Shown: piece after piece, positions 16,762-24,126 of the stretch
Numbering within the stretch: the stretch's first letter is position 1
Layout: every line of letters begins with the position of its first letter
Source: a virus
DNA: 64,000 nucleotides
IMG/VR virus record: IMGVR_UViG_3300035704_000002
Coordinates: 62,001-126,000 of that record
Direction: 5' to 3' (one strand)
Notes under the pieces: generated by a model
Told to the model about the DNA's origin: nothing
The model's input: the letters and a program-made list of their open reading frames with translations, nothing else
Databases searched by the model: none
Translations under genes and position numbers: made by a program

Positions 16762-16982
16762 GCGCGAGATCACCAGCCGCCGAGCGCCACGCCGAACTGC
16801 TGGAATGGCTGTCGGAGCACCCCACGGTGCAGATGGCCGCCCGCGTCGGCTACGTGTTCGGCATGGACCCGGTGGCCGTGCTCCGCGACGAGGGCGACGA
16901 GTTTCTGACGATGGTCCGCGTAGCCGCGCTGGACATCTGGATCAGCGACGAACGGGAACGCAACCGTCAGAGCAGCGCCTGA
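16632..16982 (+). CDS. Tail assembly chaperone extension in the -1 frame
   Basis: The -1 frame is open from 16632 to TGA 16980-16982 and encodes a plausible protein after the first frame stops: RHAELLEWLSEH, AARVGYVFGMDPVAVLRDEG, DEFLTMVRVAALDIWI. It has no suitable early start codon, so translation by a -1 shift near 16732-16758 is likely, as in lambda gpGT. I see no canonical X-XXY-YYZ heptamer; GGACCCT at 16746-16752 is the nearest candidate. Confidence 0.6.
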   Translation, partial: GRPRRIPAQAVRRRRRRDAGRRGCHARGRLDGGRRPGRGPYGLSARSPAAERHAELLEWLSEHPTVQMAARVGYVFGMDPVAVLRDEGDEFLTMVRVAALDIWISDERERNRQSSA

Positions 16983-17024
16983 ATCGCTATCCTGATCGTG
17001 TCGTCACTAGCGGGGATGGCAGTT

Positions 17025-17065
17025 CGGCCCCCGAGAGCGAGTCCAGCGTGGGCTCTCGGGGGCCG
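17025..17065 (+). terminator. Terminator before the tape measure gene
   Basis: Perfect 14-bp arms CGGCCCCCGAGAGC (17025-17038) and its complement (17052-17065), 13-base loop. It follows the chaperone extension stop. TATCCT at 16988-16993 resembles a -10 but has no matching -35. Confidence 0.75.
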
Positions 17066-17075
17066 CGCCGTGTCT

Positions 17076-17092
17076 AACCGACTCCGGTCGGC
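17076..17092 (+). promoter_or_regulatory. Operator-like dyad upstream of the tape measure gene
   Basis: AACCGACTCCGGTCGGC is a 17-base match to the spacer operators of the promoter family (AACCG...CGGC, next base T). It is flanked by GTGTCT, resembling the -35 TTGTCT at 46453-46458, and by TTGACG where a -10 should be, so it is probably a weak promoter or an operator-only site. Confidence 0.4.
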
Positions 17093-17181
17093 TTGACGCT
17101 CACCTCGCCCGCGCGCCTGCGCTGATCGGCGTCGTCCACCCGGCACTCTCGCCCGCGTGATCCAGCGCGGGGCGGTGAGAC

Positions 17182-20100
17182 GTGTCTAACGACATCCTGA
17201 TCAAGGGCACGATGAGCGATGAGATCTCCGCTGCCCTGGCTCGCATCGAGCAACGCCTGGCCGACGTCGAACGCAAACTCGCCGAGGTCGGCACCGCCGG
17301 CCGCACCATGGGCGACGGGGTGGACGCGGGCGCCAGCAAGGCTAGTCGCTCCATCGACAAGGCCGGCCGTTCAGCCGAGACCGCCGCACCGAAGATCAAG
17401 AAGGCGGGCGACGAGGCCGAGAAGGCCGGCGCCAAGGCCGGCTTGGGCTCCAAGGGGTTCAAGGACTTCGCCGACAAGGTCGAGAAGGCCGGGAAGAAAA
17501 GCTCTGACTTTGCGGCCATCACCTCCGCGTTCCGCTTCGGCGCGATCGGCACCGGCATCTACGCGGCCCTGGGTGCCATCTCCGCACTCGGTGCCGGCAG
17601 CGTCGTCGCCGTGGCGCACGTCGCGCCCCTGCTGCTCAACCTGCTCAACCTCGCGCCCGCCGGCCTGGCCGCCGCCGCCGCCATGGCCGTGTTCAAGCTG
17701 ACCAGCACCCAACTGGCCGGCCCGATCACGCAGATCAAAAACGGATTCTCAGGACTGGGTAACGAAATCGCGGGCGGCGGCCTGCTCAAGGGCGTGCAGA
17801 CCCTGGCCAACGACCTACGCCCACTGGAAAAGCTGTCCGGCCAGGGTCTGCGCATGGTGGGCGGTGACATCGGCTACGCCGCCGGCCAGCTCGGCAAGTT
17901 CATCAAACAGGGCAGCACTCTTGACTCCATACGTCAGATCTTCGATGGCATCAGTCCGATCGTCTCGCATGTCCTCGATGCGCTGATCGTCATGCTGCCG
18001 GCCGTGCTCGCGGCGATCAAGGCGATCATCCCCGTCACCGACAAAATGGCCTACAGCCTGGACAACGTGGCCGGCATTTTCAGCGCGTGGGTGCAGCAGG
18101 CGGCCGCATCCGGCTCTATCACACGCTGGATGACCGCCGCCTGGATGGGTCTGCACACCGCCGGAACGATCCTATGGAACATTCTGGTGGCGTTGTTCAA
18201 CATCTTCCGCGACGCCTATAGCGCTTCGCAGAATCTCGGCGGTGGCATCCTCGGGATTACCCAGCGCTTCCGTGACTGGACCAGCAGCGTGTCCGGGCAA
18301 GCCAGCATCCAGAAGTATTTCGCTGACGCCATGCCGGTCGTACACGACCTAGGTGTACTGCTGGGCTCGGTGCTGCGCATGATCGGGCACATCGCCGGAG
18401 GGTCGAACATCGGTCCGCTGCTGAATCTGATCCAGTCTCAACTCGTGCCGGCGCTGGGTGCCCTACTCACCCACTTGACCGCTGTGGGCAGCTTCGGGCC
18501 GGCCATCGTCACGCTCGCGTCTAATCTGATCAAGATCTTCTCCGGCCTCGGATTCTCCGGTTTGTCGGTCGCCGTTAACGCACTCGTGGCTATCTCGAAC
18601 TGGCTGGTGCAGCTACAGAAGACCGTCCCCGCTTTCAATGTGGTGGTATCCGCGCTACTGACGACCTTCCTGGCGTTCAAGTTGGTCACGCCAATTCTTC
18701 AGGGCATCGGCGCCGCGCTCCAGTTCATGACGAAGATTCCCGCGATCATCGCCGGTGTTTCGTCGGCCATGGAAACGATGGGTATCGTCGGGCTCTACGC
18801 CATGGACGCCCTGTCGGCCGGAATAGGCGCGGTAGGAACCGCTATCGATGCCGCGTTCGTCTCGACACCGATTGGCTGGATCGTTCTGGCGATTATCGCG
18901 GTAATCGCGATAGTCGTCATTTTGTGGACTAAGTGCGCCTGGTTCCGCGATGCCGTCAAGGCAGTTTGGAATGCGATCAAGATCGCGACGCTGGCTGTGT
19001 GGCGCGCGATACAGGTTGCCTGGAATGCCACGATCAACGCGCTTGTCACGGCAGCCAAGGCTGTCGTGGGGTTTTTCTCGGACATCTGGCGGGCCATCGT
19101 TTCCGTAGCGATGGTGATATGGAACGGGCTCGTTGTCGCCTGGAAATTTATATGGACGATCATCTCCACCTACGTCAGGATTTACATTGACGTGATCAAG
19201 TTCATCATCCAAACTGCCGTCTACATTATCGTAGCGATAATCACGTTGATCGCAATCATCGTCAAGGGCGTCTGGGATCTCATAGCTTTCGGCGCGAATT
19301 GGTTGTGGAAAACCGTACTGCTGCCCATATTTACACTCGTCGGAAGCGTGGCGACATCGACCTGGCAGGGTATATCAGCCATCGCGCAATGGTGCTGGGG
19401 CATTATCGTTGCGGGCGCCCAATGGTTGTGGCTAACCATTCTTCAGCCGATATTCAACCTGGTAGGAATAGTCGCCGGGGCTGTCTGGACCGGAATATCT
19501 GTGGCGGCACAATGGTGCTGGAACATGATCACCGCTGGCGCGAACGCAGTATGGAATGGATTCCTGCACCCGATATTCTCGTTTATCGGGTCGGTCGGCT
19601 CCGCCGTGTGGACCGCCATCGTGACGGCGGCGCAGTGGGCATGGGGGATCATCAAGTCCGTTTGGTCTGCTGTGTCCGGTTTCTTCGGTGGCATCTGGTC
19701 CGGCGTCGAAGCCGGCGCGAAAGCCGTATGGGGCGGCATCGGCAACGTGATCAGCGGCGTCGGCAACGTCGTGTCCGGCGTGTGGAACGCCATCGTCGGC
19801 GCGGTCAAGTCGGTGTGGAACTTCATCGCGAAGGGCTGGAACTCCATCCCCGACATCCACGTTCCGGACTGGGTTCCCGGCATCGGCGGCGACACATTCG
19901 GCCTGCCCAAGCTGCCCGTGCTTTACCGGGGCGGCCCCACGCCCGGCGGCCCCGCCGTCGTCGGCGAGCACGGCCCCGAACTGCTCGTGCGCAACAACAG
20001 CATCACGCAGGTGCTGGGCGCCCGTGGCCCCCAGATCGCCGACCTGCCACGCGGCGGCTACGTCGTCCCCAACTTCCGCACCATCGCCGCCGGTATGGCT

Positions 20101-20352
20101 CGACCCATCCCCGCCTCCGTGGCCGCCGCCATCGCCCACTCCGGCACCCAGGCCGCCGCGTCCGCCGGTGGTGACCGCGTCCTGCAACGCATTCTCGCCG
20201 AGCTGGTCAACGCGCTACGCGAACAACGACCACCCATCAACGTCGCACCCGGTGCCGACCACGTGCGCGACCAGGTGCTGGATGCCCTGCGCGACCGCGA
20301 CCGGGAAACCCGCGCGGCCGGCCGCTACGCCTACACCGCCGGACGGGGCTGA
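17182..20352 (+). CDS. Tape measure protein
   Basis: 1,056 residues from GTG 17182. The N-terminal ~110 residues are a charged coiled coil. Long hydrophobic helices follow (~120-180 and ~430-640), then a Trp-rich region (~640-890) with repeated motifs such as AAQWCWNMITAG and AGAVWTGI. A GGPTPGGPAVVGEHGPELLV segment (~920-940) is typical of the ends of tape measures. It sets tail length and is ejected into the host. By the usual ~1.5 Angstrom per residue the tail would be about 150-160 nm; this is an estimate. Confidence 0.95.
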   Translation: MSNDILIKGTMSDEISAALARIEQRLADVERKLAEVGTAGRTMGDGVDAGASKASRSIDKAGRSAETAAPKIKKAGDEAEKAGAKAGLGSKGFKDFADKVEKAGKKSSDFAAITSAFRFGAIGTGIYAALGAISALGAGSVVAVAHVAPLLLNLLNLAPAGLAAAAAMAVFKLTSTQLAGPITQIKNGFSGLGNEIAGGGLLKGVQTLANDLRPLEKLSGQGLRMVGGDIGYAAGQLGKFIKQGSTLDSIRQIFDGISPIVSHVLDALIVMLPAVLAAIKAIIPVTDKMAYSLDNVAGIFSAWVQQAAASGSITRWMTAAWMGLHTAGTILWNILVALFNIFRDAYSASQNLGGGILGITQRFRDWTSSVSGQASIQKYFADAMPVVHDLGVLLGSVLRMIGHIAGGSNIGPLLNLIQSQLVPALGALLTHLTAVGSFGPAIVTLASNLIKIFSGLGFSGLSVAVNALVAISNWLVQLQKTVPAFNVVVSALLTTFLAFKLVTPILQGIGAALQFMTKIPAIIAGVSSAMETMGIVGLYAMDALSAGIGAVGTAIDAAFVSTPIGWIVLAIIAVIAIVVILWTKCAWFRDAVKAVWNAIKIATLAVWRAIQVAWNATINALVTAAKAVVGFFSDIWRAIVSVAMVIWNGLVVAWKFIWTIISTYVRIYIDVIKFIIQTAVYIIVAIITLIAIIVKGVWDLIAFGANWLWKTVLLPIFTLVGSVATSTWQGISAIAQWCWGIIVAGAQWLWLTILQPIFNLVGIVAGAVWTGISVAAQWCWNMITAGANAVWNGFLHPIFSFIGSVGSAVWTAIVTAAQWAWGIIKSVWSAVSGFFGGIWSGVEAGAKAVWGGIGNVISGVGNVVSGVWNAIVGAVKSVWNFIAKGWNSIPDIHVPDWVPGIGGDTFGLPKLPVLYRGGPTPGGPAVVGEHGPELLVRNNSITQVLGARGPQIADLPRGGYVVPNFRTIAAGMARPIPASVAAAIAHSGTQAAASAGGDRVLQRILAELVNALREQRPPINVAPGADHVRDQVLDALRDRDRETRAAGRYAYTAGRG

Positions 20353-20354
20353 GC

Positions 20355-21041
20355 ATGACACTGACCGTGATCCGCGACCCGCTGTCCGGCCTGAGCTTCA
20401 CCGCCATTGCCAGCGCCCGAATGTATATCTATGCCGAAACCACGGGCACGCTCACGCTCACCGCGCCCTACGCTCCGCAGGAGATCCAGTACGACGGCTT
20501 CGCCCAGGACTGGCAGACCGCCGATCGATCCGGCAGTACACCGCTACTACTGCGCAAGGGACAGCCCCTCAAGACGATCAAGTTCTCGCTGACGTTCGCC
20601 AACCCCAACCCGTTCACCGTGCAAACCGGCCAGTTCGCGGCACTCACCGCGCTGGCGGCCACCTCGGAGCGTGTGCTGGTCCGCTATGGACCCAACGAGG
20701 CGGGACTGTGGCGCATCACGGCGTGCTCCATGACTTCTGTACGCCGGCACCCGGACACCAACGAGATCACCAACATGACGGCGTCGGTCACCATGACGCA
20801 GGCATCCGATGCCGCGCCCGCCGTCGGCCCGATCACACCGCCCGCCCCGCCGGCACCGCCGCCGCCTTCCTCATGGCCCGCCCCGCGCAGCTACGTCGTT
20901 GTCAGGGGTGACTGTCTCTGGAACATCGCAAAACGGTATTATGGGTCAGGACCCCTATGGCCACGTATTTTCGACGCAAATCGGACAATTATTAAGAACC
21001 CAAACCTCATCTTTCCCGGTCAGAGATTTGTGATCCCATGA
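20355..21041 (+). CDS. LysM-containing tail/baseplate protein
   Basis: 228 residues. The N-terminal ~150 residues are beta-rich. A Pro-rich linker (~157-175) leads to a C-terminal LysM domain (YVVVRGDCLWNIAKRYYGSG ... NLIFPGQRFVIP, ~180-228). The layout matches the small LysM tail proteins (T4 gp53 / Mu gp45-region type) that sit between tape measure and hub in myoviruses. It likely connects tube and hub and binds peptidoglycan. Confidence 0.8.
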   Translation: MTLTVIRDPLSGLSFTAIASARMYIYAETTGTLTLTAPYAPQEIQYDGFAQDWQTADRSGSTPLLLRKGQPLKTIKFSLTFANPNPFTVQTGQFAALTALAATSERVLVRYGPNEAGLWRITACSMTSVRRHPDTNEITNMTASVTMTQASDAAPAVGPITPPAPPAPPPPSSWPAPRSYVVVRGDCLWNIAKRYYGSGPLWPRIFDANRTIIKNPNLIFPGQRFVIP

Positions 21042-21065
21042 GGTCAGAGCATCGTTTTGGTAAGG

Positions 21066-21071
21066 TACCAT
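21066..21071 (+). promoter_or_regulatory. -10 box TACCAT for leaderless HNH gene
   Basis: TACCAT is followed by six bases (CGCCCC) and ATG 21078. There is no Shine-Dalgarno sequence. The -35 is unclear. Confidence 0.4.
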
Positions 21072-21077
21072 CGCCCC

Positions 21078-21701
21078 ATGAAAACGATCAAGTGGGGCGA
21101 CTCGCGCCTACCTGCCCGCTTCTGGATCAAGATTCGCATCAACCCACAGACTGGGTGCTGGGAGTGGATCAACCCACTGGACAAGGATGGCTATGCCCAC
21201 TTCCGCCTCGCCGGATCACCAACTCGAATCGCGCACCGAATTGCCTACCTCGTACTGGTTGGACCAATCCCCGAGGCAACACTGAATCACGACTGCCGGA
21301 TACGACACTGTGTGAACCCCAATCGTGGGCATGCTGCAACACCCATGTCCAGCGAAAACAATGTACGCGAAGGCAAGGCGCGCATCACTCACTGTCCCCA
21401 TGGGCATGCCTATACCGAGGCGAACACCATGATGACCGGCCCGACCAAACGCAGTCGAGCGTGTCGCACTTGCTACAACGCAAAGTCGAAAAAGTATTGG
21501 CGCACAACGCAGAGACACAGAGAGAAAGAAGCACGTCGCGCGGCTGGCTATCGCGGAAGTGTAGCCGAGACCGCCACATGCAAATACGGACATCCACGAA
21601 CCAAGAGGAACACCTATACGACACCCAGCGGCTACAAAACGTGTCGCGTGTGCCGTCACGAACGCTCTACGGCCTACAACAAGGTCGGTCGCGCCAAGTA
21701 G
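21078..21701 (+). CDS. HNH homing endonuclease with zinc ribbons
   Basis: 207 residues. The N-terminal half is an HNH_3-type nuclease (WIKIRINPQTGCWEWIN, then NHDCRIRHCVNPNRGH near 68-83 and SSENNVREG). The C-terminal half has repeated metal clusters (CPHGH, CRTCYNAKSKKYW, CKYGHPRTKRN, CRVCRHE) as in free-standing actinophage HNH enzymes. Its base composition is visibly less GC-rich than its neighbours and it splits the hub genes, both signs of insertion as a selfish gene. It probably has its own leaderless promoter. Confidence 0.85.
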   Translation: MKTIKWGDSRLPARFWIKIRINPQTGCWEWINPLDKDGYAHFRLAGSPTRIAHRIAYLVLVGPIPEATLNHDCRIRHCVNPNRGHAATPMSSENNVREGKARITHCPHGHAYTEANTMMTGPTKRSRACRTCYNAKSKKYWRTTQRHREKEARRAAGYRGSVAETATCKYGHPRTKRNTYTTPSGYKTCRVCRHERSTAYNKVGRAK

Positions 21702-21708
21702 GTGCTTC

Positions 21709-23598
21709 GTGACGATCCTGTCCGCCGCACAGGTCGCCGGCCTGGTCAAGAACGCCGGATTCCCCGCCGACGTGCAGGCCACCATGGTCGCGATCTCCAA
21801 AGCGGAGTCCGGCTACAACACCACGGCCACGCACACGAACAACAACGGCACCGTCGACCGTGGTCTGTTCCAGATCAACTCTGTGCACCGCCAGTTCGAC
21901 GGCAACCGGTTGCTGTCCGATCCGCAGTACAACACGAACGCAGCCAAGAGCATCTACGACGGCCAGGGCTTGTCCACGTGGGCCACCTACACCTCGGGTG
22001 CCTTCGAGAAATTCATCAACGAGGCACGGGCCGCCGTGGCGAACGCGGCATCGGTCAACGGATCGTCGGTCACGTCCACCGACTCCAGCAGTAGCAACGG
22101 AACCGGCCAGCAGTCGGTCACCTACGGACCGCCCGGACCGCAGTACACCGACGCCGGCATCGGCACACCATTGACCAGTGCCGAGGAGACCGACTCGCCG
22201 CTGACGGGGTTGCGCGTGCTGGGCAGTGAACTGGGTGGCGACTACGCCAGCGTAGTGATCAACACACCGAGCTATACGGCCGCCATGGAGACGATCCCGA
22301 ACCTGACGTTCACCGTGGCCGACCCCGAGGGAAACTTGTTGTTCCAACAGGCCAACGTCTGGGTCAAGGGTGCCCACGTGGTCTACCAAGACCTGAACAT
22401 GCGCATCGACACCATCGTGTTCGAGCCTGGCACCGTCACCACCGGACAGATCACGGTCACCTGTGTCGATGACATCGTGTGGCGCCTGATGAACCTCACC
22501 GGACCGCGTACCGCGTCCGGGCAGTCGGCGTCGCAGTGGATCGCCGAGGAGATGCGCATCGTCGGTGTCGACCCGGAACAGTGGCTGCTCGCCGAATCCG
22601 TGCCGACGCAATCGCAGATCAGCCGCGACATCCCCGACCAGTCCGGCACGGAGGCCGCCGGCAATCTACCCAGCGCGTGGACCACGATCGTGCGCTTGGC
22701 GCGCGAGTTGGGCAAGCGCGTGTTCATCTCCGGTCGGCGTCTGGTATTCGGGTCCAGCGCGTTTGCCATGCGGTGGACCGCGCCCGCACCGGTGCGCCTG
22801 TCCTGGCATGAGCTGGACTGGTCGGAACGCTTCATCACGATGCCCACCGTCACGCAGTCCTCTGTGTCCAGTAACGCCAATGTCACCGAGGTCACCGGCA
22901 AGATCCCGCTGTCCCGAGCCAAGTATTTCCGTCCCGGCGTACCAGTGATCTTGCGGAGCGTGCCCGGCTTGGCAGCGGCCGACTGGGTGACGATGATGTG
23001 CTTCACGGTCGACTTCACCCTGGGTACCGACACTCAGGGTGCCGACATCACGCTGGCCCTTCCGGTGAACCCGCCTCCCCAACCGCCCACCGGCGGCACC
23101 GCCACGGGCACGAACGCCGGCAGCACCTCCAACGGCGCCAGCGTGTCCGGCGGCGGCGCCGACGGACAGATCGCCAGTTTCGTGGCCCTGGCGCTCCAGC
23201 AGGCCGGCAAGCGCTACGTCTACGGCGCGTACGCCAGCCCCAGCAATCCGAACCCAACGGCGTTCGACTGCTCGGAACTGGTGCAGTGGTGCTGCGAGCG
23301 CACCGGCATCAGCGGCTGCCCACGCACCTCGTCCGAACAGCACCAGTGGTGCGCGTCCAACGGAAAGATCATCGCGGTCAACACCGCGATCAACACCAAG
23401 GGCGCGCTGCTGTTCGCCAACGGGCATGTCGCGATCTCGCTGGGCAACGGGAAGACGATCGAGGCCATGAACGCCCAGGCCGGCGTGCGTCAGGGCAACG
23501 CGCTGGGTGCGCGCGGCTGGATCGACGGCGGCCTGGTCCCCGGCGCCCTGGGCTACCAGGTAGCCGCACCCGCGCCGGCCACCGGCCGAGCGGTCTGA
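21709..23598 (+). CDS. Baseplate hub protein with lysozyme-like and NlpC/P60 domains
   Basis: 629 residues from GTG 21709. Residues ~1-110 are a transglycosylase/lysozyme-like domain (VAISKAESGYNTTATHTNNN then DRGLFQINS). Residues ~150-460 are a beta-rich hub domain like gpD/gp44 hub proteins. After a Gly/Thr/Pro linker, residues ~485-600 are an NlpC/P60 peptidase with the catalytic Cys in FDCSELVQWC (~520) and His in NGHVAISLGNG (~571). It probably forms the hub at the tube tip and cuts both glycan and peptide bonds during entry. Confidence 0.85.
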   Translation: MTILSAAQVAGLVKNAGFPADVQATMVAISKAESGYNTTATHTNNNGTVDRGLFQINSVHRQFDGNRLLSDPQYNTNAAKSIYDGQGLSTWATYTSGAFEKFINEARAAVANAASVNGSSVTSTDSSSSNGTGQQSVTYGPPGPQYTDAGIGTPLTSAEETDSPLTGLRVLGSELGGDYASVVINTPSYTAAMETIPNLTFTVADPEGNLLFQQANVWVKGAHVVYQDLNMRIDTIVFEPGTVTTGQITVTCVDDIVWRLMNLTGPRTASGQSASQWIAEEMRIVGVDPEQWLLAESVPTQSQISRDIPDQSGTEAAGNLPSAWTTIVRLARELGKRVFISGRRLVFGSSAFAMRWTAPAPVRLSWHELDWSERFITMPTVTQSSVSSNANVTEVTGKIPLSRAKYFRPGVPVILRSVPGLAAADWVTMMCFTVDFTLGTDTQGADITLALPVNPPPQPPTGGTATGTNAGSTSNGASVSGGGADGQIASFVALALQQAGKRYVYGAYASPSNPNPTAFDCSELVQWCCERTGISGCPRTSSEQHQWCASNGKIIAVNTAINTKGALLFANGHVAISLGNGKTIEAMNAQAGVRQGNALGARGWIDGGLVPGALGYQVAAPAPATGRAV

Positions 23599-23615
23599 CG
23601 AGAGGGAGAACGATC

Positions 23616-24083
23616 ATGTCGGCACTGCACACCGTCGCCGCGCTGTGGCGCCACCATCCGGCCGTGCGCACCGGCGAGCAGCTCACCGGTGCCGAGCGGT
23701 TCGGTGAGGCCGTCGTCAACGGGATGGGCTCGCTGCGATTCCTGGCTTGGCAGACCGTTGTTGTCGCCCTGTGGATCGTGCTCAACCTGGCCGTGGTGAT
23801 ACTGCGCTGGGATGCCTATCCGTTCATCCTGCTCAACCTGGCCTTCTCCACCCAGGCCGCCTACGCCGCGCCGCTGATCCTGCTCGGCGGCAAATCCTCC
23901 GACCGCCGCAACAGCGAGGTCGCCCTGGGATCGCTGCGCGCGGATGAGGAGAACCGGGCGCTGGTCCGCCTGCTGTGTGCCCGCGCCGGCATCACGCTCG
24001 AGGAGATCGACCAGGCCGTGGCGACGTGCCACACGATGCCCGCACTACTTCCATCGGGTGAACCTCCCGAAATCAGTACGTGA
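23616..24083 (+). CDS. DUF1003 family membrane protein
   Basis: 155 residues from ATG 23616 (GAGGGAG upstream). Two membrane helices (~45-65 and ~70-95) with the family core: a VVVALWIVLNLAV helix, the WDAYPFILLNLAFSTQAAYA signature, then APLILLGG and a charged helix with a RADEENRAL motif. DUF1003 proteins are normally bacterial chromosomal membrane proteins of unknown function. Here one sits inside the baseplate operon between hub and spike. It may act in the host membrane during entry or superinfection control; inference only. Confidence 0.8.
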   Translation: MSALHTVAALWRHHPAVRTGEQLTGAERFGEAVVNGMGSLRFLAWQTVVVALWIVLNLAVVILRWDAYPFILLNLAFSTQAAYAAPLILLGGKSSDRRNSEVALGSLRADEENRALVRLLCARAGITLEEIDQAVATCHTMPALLPSGEPPEIST

Positions 24084-24126
24084 TCACGGCCTCTTGATCG
24101 GTTCATCCAGTGAAAGGCCATGCGCG

